Below the pieces are notes generated by a model, which was given only the letters and a program-made list of their open reading frames with translations, was not told the DNA's origin and searched no databases. A stretch of 64,000 bases of DNA from Sphingopyxis sp. JAI128 (lineage in GTDB: Bacteria; Pseudomonadota; Alphaproteobacteria; Sphingomonadales; Sphingomonadaceae): NCBI RefSeq assembly GCF_014207235.1, contig NZ_JACHDA010000003.1:620001-684000 (forward strand), given 5' to 3'. The position numbers and the translations under genes were made by a program. Shown in pieces: positions 55,958-64,000 of the stretch (position 1 is the first letter of the stretch; every line of letters begins with the position of its first letter).

Positions 55958-58615
55958 ATGGCCGCCACCGCTCCCCGTCCCGCGAACAGCAACGCCGCCG
56001 CGTCCGGCGCGACGCCGATGATGGCGCAATATTGGTCGCTGAAGGACAAGGCGGGCGACTGCCTGCTCTTCTACCGCATGGGCGATTTCTTCGAGCTCTT
56101 CTTCGACGATGCGAAGGCGGCGGCGTCGACGCTCGATATCGCGCTGACCTCGCGCGGCGAACATGACGGCGCGCCGGTGCCGATGTGCGGGGTTCCCGTT
56201 CATTCGGCCGAATCCTATCTCGCGCGGCTCATCAAGGCGGGGCATCGCGTCGCAATCGCCGAGCAGGTCGAAACGCCCGCCGAAGCCAAGGCGCGCGGAG
56301 GGTCGAAGGCGCTTGTCGCGCGTGACATCGTGCGCTTTGTCACCGCGGGCACACTGACCGAGGAAAATCTGCTCGAGGGGCGCAGCGCAAACCGCCTCGC
56401 GGCGCTCGCGCAGGTCGGGAGCGAGGTCGCGATCGCCGCTGCCGATATCTCGACCGGGCGTTTCGAAGTCGTGGCGGTGCCGGCGCAATCGGTTGATGCC
56501 GAACTCGCACGGCTCGCGCCGTCGGAGCTGTTGTTGAGCGAAAGCGCCGAAGACCTTCCCATATCGTCGGCGCGACAGGTCGTGCGCCGGCCTCCGTCGG
56601 ATTTTGCCAGCACGGGAGCGCAAAAGCGGCTCGAAAGCTTTTACGGGGTCCGGACGCTCGACGGCTTCGGTCAGTTTTCGCGCGGCGAGCTCGCCGCGAT
56701 GGGCGCGCTCGTTGCCTATCTCGACCATGTCGGCACCGGCGGGCCGACCTTTCTCCAGCCGCCGGTTCGGCATCTCGCCTCGGCGCGGATGGCGATCGAC
56801 GCCGCGACGCGCGAGAGTCTCGAGCTCGTCCGTACGATGGCGGGGGCGCGCGAGGGCAGCCTGCTCGGCACGATCGACCGCACCGTCACTGCGGCGGGCG
56901 CACGCTTGCTGGCCGACGATATCGCGAGCCCGCTGACCGAAAAGAGCGCGATCCTCGACCGGCTCGACCTCGTCGACGCGCTCGCGCGCGATGCCTTGTG
57001 GCGCGGCGAACTGCGCGCGGGGCTGCGCGCGCTGCCCGACGCCGGGCGCGCATTGGGCCGCCTCGTCGCGGGGCGCGGCGGGCCGCGCGATCTGGCGCAG
57101 CTGCGCGACGCGCTCGGCGGCGCACGCCTGCTGCGCGAACGGCTCGCGCGCCGGCCTGATCTGCCGCCCCTGCTCGCGCGGCTGCTTCCGGATCTCGACG
57201 GCCATGGCGCCCTCGTCGACGAACTCAGCCGCGCGCTGATCGAAACCCCGCCGGTCGACGCCGCGCAGGGCGGCTATGTCGCCGAAGGCTACGACCATGC
57301 GCTCGATGCGCTGCGCGAAACCGCGCGCGATGGGCGCAAGGCGATCGCGTCGCTCGAGGCGGGGTATCGCGACCGCACCGGCATCGCCTCGCTCAAAATC
57401 CGTCACAATGGCGTGCTTGGCTATCATGTCGAGGTGCCGGCGAAGCATGCCGACGCGCTGATGGCGCCCGAATCGGGCTTCACCCACCGCCAGACGCTCG
57501 CCGGCGTCGTGCGTTTCAACTCGTCGGACCTGCACGAAGCCGCAAGCCGCGTCACGCAGGCGGGCGTCCATGCAGTCGCTGCCGAGGCCGCGCACCTCGA
57601 GGCGCTCACCGACGCCGCGATCGCCCGCCGTGAAGCGATCGCCGCGTCGTGCGACGTGCTCGCGCGGATCGACGTCGCTGCCGCGCTCGCCGACCACGCG
57701 ATGAGCCACAATTGGTGCCGCCCCGATCTTGCCGACACGCCATGCCTCGACGTAACCGGCGGGCGGCATCCGGTGGTCGAGGCGGCGCTGGCGAAATCGG
57801 GTGAGCGCTTCGTGCCCAACGATGTCTCGTTGTCGGAGGCCGACCGGCTCTGGCTCGTTACCGGCCCGAACATGGGCGGCAAGTCGACATTCCTGCGCCA
57901 GAATGCGCTGATCGTCGTGCTCGCACAGGCGGGCGGCTTCGTCCCCGCCGCGTCGGCGAAGCTCGGGCTCGTCGATCGGCTGTTCAGCCGCGTCGGGGCG
58001 AGCGATAATCTCGCGCGCGGGCGCTCGACCTTCATGGTCGAAATGGTCGAAACCGCGGCGATCCTCGCGCAGGCGACGCCGCAAAGCTTCGTCATATTGG
58101 ACGAGGTCGGGCGCGGCACCTCGACCTACGACGGGCTCGCGCTCGCCTGGTCGGTGGTTGAGGCGGTGCACGAGGTCAACCGCTGCCGCTGCCTTTTCGC
58201 GACGCATTATCACGAACTCACGCGGCTTGCCGAAACGCTGGATGCGCTCTCGCTCCACCACGTCCGCGCGCGCGAATGGCGGGGCGACCTGATCCTGCTT
58301 CACGAGCTCGCCGAAGGCCCCGCGGATCGCAGCTACGGCCTTGCCGTCGCGCGCCTCGCGGGTGTCCCGCCGGGCGTGGTCAAACGCGCCGAAGCGGTCC
58401 TCGCAAAGCTTGAGGCGGGGCGCGAGAAGACCGGCGGCCTCGCCGCGGGGCTCGATGATCTGCCGCTGTTCGCCGCGACGCTCGCCGAGGTGTCCCCGGC
58501 GGCGAAGGATGCGCTGCGCGACGCGCTTGCCGAGATCGATCCCGACGCGCTTGCTCCGCGCGAGGCGCTCGATGCGCTCTACGCGCTCAAGCGCCTGATG
58601 GCCGACGAGCGATGA
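55958..58615 (+). CDS. mutS: DNA mismatch repair protein MutS
   Basis: 885 residues. N-terminal mismatch-reading domain with MMAQYWSLKDKAGDCLLFYR and the F-x-E-type MGDFFELFFDDA. Lever/clamp domains follow, then the ATPase with WLVTGPNMGGKSTFLRQNAL (Walker A near residue 640), SFVILDEVGRGTSTYDG (Walker B), and FATHYHELTRLA. ATG 55958 is preferred because AGGGGG lies just upstream; ATG 55928 would add ten residues. Overlaps glnD by ATGA. Confidence 0.96.
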   Translation: MAATAPRPANSNAAASGATPMMAQYWSLKDKAGDCLLFYRMGDFFELFFDDAKAAASTLDIALTSRGEHDGAPVPMCGVPVHSAESYLARLIKAGHRVAIAEQVETPAEAKARGGSKALVARDIVRFVTAGTLTEENLLEGRSANRLAALAQVGSEVAIAAADISTGRFEVVAVPAQSVDAELARLAPSELLLSESAEDLPISSARQVVRRPPSDFASTGAQKRLESFYGVRTLDGFGQFSRGELAAMGALVAYLDHVGTGGPTFLQPPVRHLASARMAIDAATRESLELVRTMAGAREGSLLGTIDRTVTAAGARLLADDIASPLTEKSAILDRLDLVDALARDALWRGELRAGLRALPDAGRALGRLVAGRGGPRDLAQLRDALGGARLLRERLARRPDLPPLLARLLPDLDGHGALVDELSRALIETPPVDAAQGGYVAEGYDHALDALRETARDGRKAIASLEAGYRDRTGIASLKIRHNGVLGYHVEVPAKHADALMAPESGFTHRQTLAGVVRFNSSDLHEAASRVTQAGVHAVAAEAAHLEALTDAAIARREAIAASCDVLARIDVAAALADHAMSHNWCRPDLADTPCLDVTGGRHPVVEAALAKSGERFVPNDVSLSEADRLWLVTGPNMGGKSTFLRQNALIVVLAQAGGFVPAASAKLGLVDRLFSRVGASDNLARGRSTFMVEMVETAAILAQATPQSFVILDEVGRGTSTYDGLALAWSVVEAVHEVNRCRCLFATHYHELTRLAETLDALSLHHVRAREWRGDLILLHELAEGPADRSYGLAVARLAGVPPGVVKRAEAVLAKLEAGREKTGGLAAGLDDLPLFAATLAEVSPAAKDALRDALAEIDPDALAPREALDALYALKRLMADER

Positions 58616-61371
58616 GCGGCCTGTTCGACAATCTTGCCAATCGGCGCGCGATCATCGATCGCCGGATGCTCGCCGACCGGCTCGACACGATCGCGGCCGA
58701 AAGCAGCGACGCAGGGACGCGCCGCCGCGCGATGGTCGCGCTGCTCAAGGACGCGCTCGACCAGGGCCGCGCCGAGATCGAGCGGCGGCTGATCGACCAT
58801 CCGTCCTCGGGCCGCGTCGTGGCGAACGCGACGGCCTTCCTGATCGACCAGATCGTCCGTCTCAGCCATGATTTCACCACCGGCCAGCTCTACCCCTCGG
58901 CCAACCGCTCGGCGGGCGAGCGGATCACGCTGATCGCGGTCGGCGGCTATGGCCGCGGCGAAATGGCGCCGCACAGCGACATCGACATCGGCTTTCTGAC
59001 CCCGTTCAAGCAGACGAGCTGGACCGAGCAGGTGATCGAGGCACAGCTTTATACGCTCTGGGACCTCGGGCTGAAGGTCGGCCATTCGTCGCGATCCGTG
59101 GACGAAATGGTACGCGCGGCGAAAGAGGATATCACGATCCGCACCGCCTTGCTCGAAGGGCGCTTCATCTGGGGCGACCGCGACCTTTACGACCAGGCGT
59201 CGGCGCGCTTCGATGCCGAAGTCGTCGCGGGCAACGCGCGCGCCTTCGTCGCCGAAAAACTCGCCGAGCGCGACGAGCGGCACAAGCGAATGGGCGATTC
59301 GCGCTATGTCGTCGAACCCAATGTGAAGGAAGGGAAGGGCGGGCTGCGTGACCTCCACACCCTGTTCTGGATCGGCAAGTTCATCCACCGCGTCCGCACC
59401 GTTCCCGAACTCGTCGACGCGGGGCTGATGTCGGCGCGCGAGCTGCGCCAGTTCGAGCGTGCCGAAAATTTTCTGCTCGCCGTGCGCTGTCACCTCCACG
59501 TCCTCGCGGGGCGCGCCGAGGATCGGCTGACGTTCGATTTCCAGCGCGAGATTGCGAGCCGCATGAAGTTCGCCGACCGGCCGGGCAAAAGCGCGGTCGA
59601 ACGCTTCATGCAGCTCTATTTCCTCCACGCGAAAAGCGTCGGCGACGTCACCGGCACCTTTCTCGCGCATCTCGACGACCAGATGGCGGCGCGCGGGCGG
59701 CGCTTCCTCCCGACGCTGCGCCGCCGTCCCGGCAAGCTCCATGGCTTTGTGCTCGATCGCGGCCGGCTCGCGCTGCCGTCGGACGATTTTTTCGAGGCCG
59801 ATCCGGTCCGGCTGGTCGAGATTTTCGCGCTCGCGGACAAGCATGGCCTCGAAATCCATCCGCAGGCGATGCGTCAGGCGCGTCACGACGCCAAGCTGAT
59901 CGAGACGCAGGGCGTGCGCCGCGATGCGCGCGCCAACGCGCTGTTCCTCGACGTGCTTACCAGCCCCCGCGATCCCGAAACGGTGTTGCGCTGGATGAAC
60001 GAAGCGGGCGTGTTCGGCCGTTTCGTCCCCGATTTCGGCCGCGTCGTCGCGCAGATGCAGTTCGACATGTATCATCATTACACCGTCGACGAACATACGA
60101 TCCGCGCGATCGGGCTGCTCGCCAATATCGAACAGGGGCGGCTCTCGGAGGATCATCCGCTCTCGACCGCGATCATGGACCAGATCCATTCGCGCCGCGT
60201 CGTCTACGTCGCGGTGCTGCTGCACGATATCGCCAAGGGGCGCGGCGGCGATCACAGCGTACTCGGCGCCGAACTGGCGCTGCGCGTCTGCCCGCGGCTC
60301 GGGCTGAGCGAGGCGGAGACCGAGACCGTCTCGTGGCTCGTGCGCTATCACCTGCTGATGTCGGCGACCGCGTTCAAACGCGACCTCGCCGATTTCAAGA
60401 CGATCCTCGATTTCGCGCAAATCGTGCAGAGCCCCGAGCGGCTTCGCCTGCTGCTCGTCCTCACCGTCGTCGACATTCGTGCGGTCGGCCCGGGCGTGTG
60501 GAACAGCTGGAAACGGCAATTGCTGACCGAACTCTACGACGCGGCGGAGGAAGTGCTGCGCCTCGGCCACAAGCAGCGCGGGCGCGAACAGCGCATCGCA
60601 AGCAAGAAGGAAGCAGTCGCCGCGCAATTCGGTTTCGACCGCAAGACCTTCGACAAGGTCGCCAAGCGCCTGCCCGAAAGTTACTGGATCGCCGAACCGG
60701 TCGAGGTCATCGCCGCGAACCTCGTCCATATCCGCCAGGCGGGCGACGCGCCGCTGCACATCGCGGCGGTTCCCGACGACGATCGCGGCGCGACCTTGGT
60801 GATGGTGCTCGCCGCCGACCATCCGGGCCTTTTCTATCGTATCGCGGGGGGCATCCACCTTGCCGGCGGCAACATCATCGACGCGCGCATCCACACGACG
60901 CGCGACGGCCTCGCGCTCGACAATTTCCTCGTCCAGGACCCCATCGGCCGGCCTTTTGCCGAAACGGGGCAGATCGCCCGGCTGACCCGCGCGATCGAGG
61001 ATGCGCTCGCCAACCGCCAGAAACTGCTCCCCAAACTCGAAGCCCGCGCGCTCCCGCGCACAAGGGCTGAGGCGTTTCGCGTCGCTCCCAATGTCTTCGT
61101 CGACAATAAGGCGTCGAACCGCTTCACCGTGATCGAAGTCAACGCGCAGGACCGCCCCGCGCTCCTGAACCAGCTCGCTTACGCGCTCTTCCAGTCGAAG
61201 GTCACCGTCCACAGCGCCCATGTCGCCACCTATGGCGAACGCGCGGTCGATACCTTTTATGTCACCGACCTGATCGGCGACAAAATCGACAGCGCTGCGC
61301 GCGTGAAGTCGCTGGAAAAACGGCTGCTGGAGGCGGCGACGAGCCAGAGCGAGGAAGCGGTCGCGGCTTAG
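58612..61371 (+). CDS. glnD: [Protein-PII] uridylyltransferase/uridylyl-removing enzyme
   Basis: 919 residues. Nucleotidyltransferase motif VGGYGRGEMAPHSDIDIGFL near residue 105, then PNVKEGKGGLRDLHTLFWIG. The HD domain has FDMYHHYTVDEHTIRAIG and VAVLLHDIAKGRGGDHS. Two ACT domains lie at the C terminus (LVMVLAADHPGLFYRIAGGI and VIEVNAQDRPALLNQLAYAL). It modifies PII proteins according to glutamine and controls nitrogen metabolism, possibly together with PtsN. Confidence 0.97.
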   Translation: MSGLFDNLANRRAIIDRRMLADRLDTIAAESSDAGTRRRAMVALLKDALDQGRAEIERRLIDHPSSGRVVANATAFLIDQIVRLSHDFTTGQLYPSANRSAGERITLIAVGGYGRGEMAPHSDIDIGFLTPFKQTSWTEQVIEAQLYTLWDLGLKVGHSSRSVDEMVRAAKEDITIRTALLEGRFIWGDRDLYDQASARFDAEVVAGNARAFVAEKLAERDERHKRMGDSRYVVEPNVKEGKGGLRDLHTLFWIGKFIHRVRTVPELVDAGLMSARELRQFERAENFLLAVRCHLHVLAGRAEDRLTFDFQREIASRMKFADRPGKSAVERFMQLYFLHAKSVGDVTGTFLAHLDDQMAARGRRFLPTLRRRPGKLHGFVLDRGRLALPSDDFFEADPVRLVEIFALADKHGLEIHPQAMRQARHDAKLIETQGVRRDARANALFLDVLTSPRDPETVLRWMNEAGVFGRFVPDFGRVVAQMQFDMYHHYTVDEHTIRAIGLLANIEQGRLSEDHPLSTAIMDQIHSRRVVYVAVLLHDIAKGRGGDHSVLGAELALRVCPRLGLSEAETETVSWLVRYHLLMSATAFKRDLADFKTILDFAQIVQSPERLRLLLVLTVVDIRAVGPGVWNSWKRQLLTELYDAAEEVLRLGHKQRGREQRIASKKEAVAAQFGFDRKTFDKVAKRLPESYWIAEPVEVIAANLVHIRQAGDAPLHIAAVPDDDRGATLVMVLAADHPGLFYRIAGGIHLAGGNIIDARIHTTRDGLALDNFLVQDPIGRPFAETGQIARLTRAIEDALANRQKLLPKLEARALPRTRAEAFRVAPNVFVDNKASNRFTVIEVNAQDRPALLNQLAYALFQSKVTVHSAHVATYGERAVDTFYVTDLIGDKIDSAARVKSLEKRLLEAATSQSEEAVAA

Positions 61372-61374
61372 GCG

Positions 61375-61926
61375 CTAAAAGCCGAATCCTTGCTGCACCG
61401 GCGCAAGCGGCACGCCTTCGAGTTCGAGCATCCGCGCCTTCGACAGCGCGCCGCCCGGCGCCGAAAAGCCGCCGATCGCGCCGCCTGCCGCCAGCACGCG
61501 ATGACAGGGGATGATCAGCGGCACCGGATTGCTTGCCATCGCCTGCCCGACCGCGCGGGCCTGTTCGGGACCGGCGCCCAGCGCGTGTGCGACCGCGCCA
61601 TAGCTTGTCGTCTCGCCCCAGCCGAGCGTGCGCACATGGTCATAGACGCGCGCGAAAAAAGGCGGCTGTTCGCCCCGATCGACCGCCACCGCGAAAAATT
61701 CGATGCGCTCGCCGGCAAAATAGCGGATTGCCGCGTCGATGACCGACGCGATCGCGGCGGGCGGCTCGGCACGGACCGCATCGGGCAAGCGGTGCAGGAT
61801 GGAGCGCAGGGTTTCGGACGCCCTCGGTGCGGGCAGCCGCAACGCGGTGACGCGCGCCTGCGCCCACCCGATCGCCGCGACCCCCGCGGCGGTTTCGAAA
61901 AGCTGATATTGGCCTTGCCCCGCCAT
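61375..61926 (-). CDS. Methylated-DNA-[protein]-cysteine S-methyltransferase
   Basis: 183 residues. Active-site PCHRVLAAGGAIGGFSAPGG with the acceptor Cys, the DNA-binding helix YGAVAHALGAGPEQARAVGQ and the preceding FFARVYDHVRTLGWGETTSY. It repairs O6-methylguanine directly. Convergent with glnD, 3 bases apart. Confidence 0.94.
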   Translation of the reverse strand: MAGQGQYQLFETAAGVAAIGWAQARVTALRLPAPRASETLRSILHRLPDAVRAEPPAAIASVIDAAIRYFAGERIEFFAVAVDRGEQPPFFARVYDHVRTLGWGETTSYGAVAHALGAGPEQARAVGQAMASNPVPLIIPCHRVLAAGGAIGGFSAPGGALSKARMLELEGVPLAPVQQGFGF

Positions 61927-62240
61927 CGTGCTCCTCCGCCTTCGGGGGAGATATAGGGCGTCATTTCTTCAGGACCATATCGCGGGCAGAAAGGCGCGAT
62001 AGTATCCCCGCTTTGGGGTAGGGAGCTGTCGCTAAAAATCCTCCCTGTCGCGTAGCGGTGGGAAGGGGGACCGCGCCGCAGGGCGTGGTGGAGGGGCCGC
62101 AGCCTCGCGTCATAGCCCCTCCGTCAGCGCTTCGCGCTGCCACCTTCCCATGCCGGCGGCAGAGGGAGGATCTTATGACAACTACCGGTCGAAAGCATAT
62201 GATCGACAGGCTCCAAACGGGAGCACCGCCGCCACGCCCG
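61927..62240. other. Intergenic region with repeat copy E
   Basis: 314 bases without an intact gene: upstream of the methyltransferase, then repeat copy E (62038-62171), then about 70 bases leading to the hydrolase remnant. No further features seen. Confidence 0.6.
62038..62171 (+). repeat. Dispersed palindromic repeat, copy E
   Basis: ATCCTCCCTGTCGCGTAGCG start, CAGAGGGAGGAT end, with GGGGGACCGCGCCGCAGGGC and GCCCCTCCGTCAGCGCTTCG inside. Same orientation as copies A, B and D. Confidence 0.88.
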
Positions 62241-62507
62241 CTAAAAGCCTGTCGGCCCCGTCATCGCCGCCGCCGCCGCCAGCAGCCCGCCGTTGAAACG
62301 CTGCGACAGCGCGGCGTCGGGAATTGCGTTGAACGCATGGATCGCGCCGGCATAGCTGTGCAGGTCGACGGGCACGCCGGCCGCAACGAGCCGCCGCGCA
62401 TAGTCGAGATTTTCGTCGAAGAAGAGGTCGAGGCTGCCCGTCGCGATACAGGCGGGGGGCAAGCCGGCAAGATGCCGATGGTCGACCGAAAACGGAATTT
62501 CGACCGA
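62241..62507 (-). pseudogene. 3' remnant of an alpha/beta hydrolase (esterase/lipase) gene
   Basis: An open frame of about 85 codons encodes HLAGLPPACIATGSLDLFFD, then ENLDYARRLVAAGVPVDLHS and YAGAIHAFNAIPDAALSQRF. This is the C-terminal quarter of HSL-type alpha/beta hydrolases, including the acid Asp and catalytic His regions. The N-terminal three quarters with the oxyanion and nucleophile Ser motifs are absent; the sequence meets the pheT stop codon instead. It therefore looks like a decayed fragment left by a deletion. Translation from the internal ATG at 62462 cannot be excluded. Confidence 0.7.
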
Positions 62508-64000
62508 TTATCCGCGCAGCACCGCCCCAACCTTCGCCGCCGCCGCGACCACCTTGTCGGCGATCGCCTTCAGTTCGGCGTCGGTGAAGCTCTTGTCCAC
62601 CGGTTGCAATTCGACCTCGACCGCCAGGCTCACCTGACCTTCGGGAACACCTTGCCCGGCGAAGCGGTCGAACAGGCGGGCGTCGACGATGCTCGCCTTG
62701 TCGGCGCCGCGGATCGCGCGCACCAGTTCGGCGGCGGTCAGGCTGGTCGGGGCCAAAAACGCGAAGTCGCGGCGGACCGATTGCAGCGCGGGCGGCGCGA
62801 ACGCCGCGCGCGCCGGACCGCTCGCGCGCTTTGCGGGGATCGCGTCGAGGAAGATCTGCACTGCCATCACCGGTCCATCGACGTCGAAGGCGCGGGTCAG
62901 CGCGGGGTGGAGTGCGCCGAATTCGGCGAGCACCGCCTTGGGGCCGAGCCGCAGCGTCGCCGACTGGCCGGGGTGCCAGATATTGCCCGTCGTGACGGCT
63001 TCCATCACCTGCAAACGGTCGGCGGGCGCGCCGGCCTCGCCCAGCAGGGCCAGTGCCGTCGCTTTCGCATCGAATGCATCGAAAGGCGCGGCCTTGCCCG
63101 CCTGCCAGCCGCGCGCGTGCCTGTCGCCCGCCATCAGCACCGCCAGCGTCGGATGCTCGGCGTCCGTCAGGTAGCGCCGCCCGATCTCGAACAGGCGAAT
63201 GCTCTCCGCGCCGCGGTTCTGGTTGCGCGCCGCCGCGGCGAGCAGGCCCGGCAGCAGCGACGGGCGCATGACCTTCAAATCCTCGCTGATCGGGTTGGCG
63301 AGGCTCCACGCGCCGCCGCCGAAGGGCGCGGCTTCGGCCTCGCCGATGAACGACCAGGTGACGGCTTCGTCGAACCCGGCAGCCGCAGCGGCGCGGCGCA
63401 GGCGGCGTTCGGTCAGCTGTTCGGGGGTCGCGGTCGGCTTCGCGACGCCATCGGCGCGCGGCAGCGGAACCGATGCGATCGCATCGAAGCCGGTGATGCG
63501 CGTGACTTCCTCGACCAGGTCGGGCGCACCGTCGATGTCGCGGCGCCAGCTCGGCACCGATACCTGCCAGCGGCCACCCTGTTCGATCACGCCGAAACCG
63601 AGCGAGGCGAGGATATCCTTCTGCCGCTCGGGCGCAATCGCGATACCGCCGAGCGTCGCCGACAGCGACGGGTCGTAATCGACCGTCTTCACCTCGGCGG
63701 GCGGCGTGCCCGCGCGGGTGACCGACGACGGCGTGCCGCCGCAGATGGTCAGGATATGCTGCGTCACGATCGCGGTCGCATCGTCGAGGAACGCGGGATC
63801 GACCCCGCGCTCGAAGCGGCTGCGTGCGTCGCTCGACAAGCCGAGCGCTTGGCCCGTCAGCGCGATGCGTTCGGGGGTGAAGTAAGCGATCTCGATCAGG
63901 ATGTCGGTCGTCGTCTCGCTGCATCCCGAATGCTCGCCGCCCATGATGCCCGCGATGTCGTGGACCTCGCGCTCGTCGGCGATCACCGTCATCGTGTCGG
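62508..64000 (-). CDS. pheT: Phenylalanine-tRNA ligase beta subunit (5' end cut by window)
   Basis: About 497 C-terminal residues are visible; the N-terminal B1-B2 part lies beyond the edge. Seen: EVHDIAGIMGGEHSGCSETT (B3/B4), LSSDARSRFERGVDPAFLDD, GFGVIEQGGRWQVSVPSWRRDI (in part) and EEVTRITGFDAIASVPLPR. Then come VTWSFIGEAEAAPFGGGAWS, NPISEDLKVMRPSLLPGLLA, SVRRDFAFLAPTSLTAAELV, and the C-terminal anticodon-recognition domain ending SFTDAELKAIADKVVAAAAK. With PheS it charges tRNA-Phe. Confidence 0.97.
   Translation of the reverse strand, partial: DTMTVIADEREVHDIAGIMGGEHSGCSETTTDILIEIAYFTPERIALTGQALGLSSDARSRFERGVDPAFLDDATAIVTQHILTICGGTPSSVTRAGTPPAEVKTVDYDPSLSATLGGIAIAPERQKDILASLGFGVIEQGGRWQVSVPSWRRDIDGAPDLVEEVTRITGFDAIASVPLPRADGVAKPTATPEQLTERRLRRAAAAAGFDEAVTWSFIGEAEAAPFGGGAWSLANPISEDLKVMRPSLLPGLLAAAARNQNRGAESIRLFEIGRRYLTDAEHPTLAVLMAGDRHARGWQAGKAAPFDAFDAKATALALLGEAGAPADRLQVMEAVTTGNIWHPGQSATLRLGPKAVLAEFGALHPALTRAFDVDGPVMAVQIFLDAIPAKRASGPARAAFAPPALQSVRRDFAFLAPTSLTAAELVRAIRGADKASIVDARLFDRFAGQGVPEGQVSLAVEVELQPVDKSFTDAELKAIADKVVAAAAKVGAVLRG

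Noticed and set aside
62182..63924. A 580-codon - strand open frame overlapping pheT
   Set aside because: It is an out-of-frame shadow of pheT, rich in Arg/Pro/Ala, and joins unrelated sequence downstream.

Overview
This 64 kb window is GC-rich bacterial chromosome. Every gene family in it is typical of an alphaproteobacterium of the order Sphingomonadales, most like Sphingopyxis or a close relative. That placement is inferred from gene order, protein style (DUF6489, DUF1489, DUF1491, ubiquinol-cytochrome c chaperone) and repeat style, not from a database search. The window contains the chromosomal replication origin. Between hemE (leftward) and the PEP-synthase regulator gene (rightward), 14840-15175 holds three perfect DnaA boxes, an AT-rich block and three GANTC sites. 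Genes to the left run almost all on the - strand and genes to the right mostly on the + strand, as expected for two replichores leaving this point.

Left of the origin: the 5' part of an outer-membrane usher-like gene, a pilus chaperone and a DUF4402 pilin-like protein (1-2079); the chromosome-segregation and tRNA-modification block parB-parA-rsmG-mnmG-mnmE (2417-8354) with three 16-bp parS sites; a small metabolic group (dienelactone hydrolase, NTF2-like, DUF1489, TerC-like, monooxygenase-like); then rho, hemJ and hemE.

Right of the origin: ppsR-maf-aroE-coaE-dnaQ, in which the first four genes overlap by ATGA; then hpf, ptsN, DUF1491, a cell-wall hydrolase, a lipoprotein/M14 peptidase/GNAT operon, hsp20 with a ROSE-like RNA thermometer, gpmA, a DUF3857 transglutaminase-like protein, dapD, a pyrimidine nucleotidase, an S8 autotransporter protease, an amidohydrolase and a DNA glycosylase.

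From 33.4 to 50.5 kb lies the streptomycin-S10-spc superoperon (rpsL to adk), with about 26 translation and secretion genes. It has a structured gap after rpsJ and a small DUF1737 gene embedded between rpmD and rplO. The usual rpsM-rpsK-rpoA-rplQ tail is missing after adk. The last part has an SRPBCC protein, DUF177, a bc1-complex chaperone, bamE, maeB, a low-GC orphan gene, mutS, glnD, an O6-methylguanine methyltransferase, a 3' remnant of an alpha/beta hydrolase and pheT, which is cut by the window edge.

Five copies of one 125-137 bp palindromic repeat (plus two half copies) occupy intergenic gaps. Two other REP-like inverted repeats occur once each. I saw no rRNA, tRNA, CRISPR array, insertion sequence or prophage. 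I did not find a clearly new multi-gene system. The strongest unusual signals are the origin/parS architecture, the hsp20 thermometer, the repeat family, the non-AUG start of mnmE and the modified ribosomal operon.
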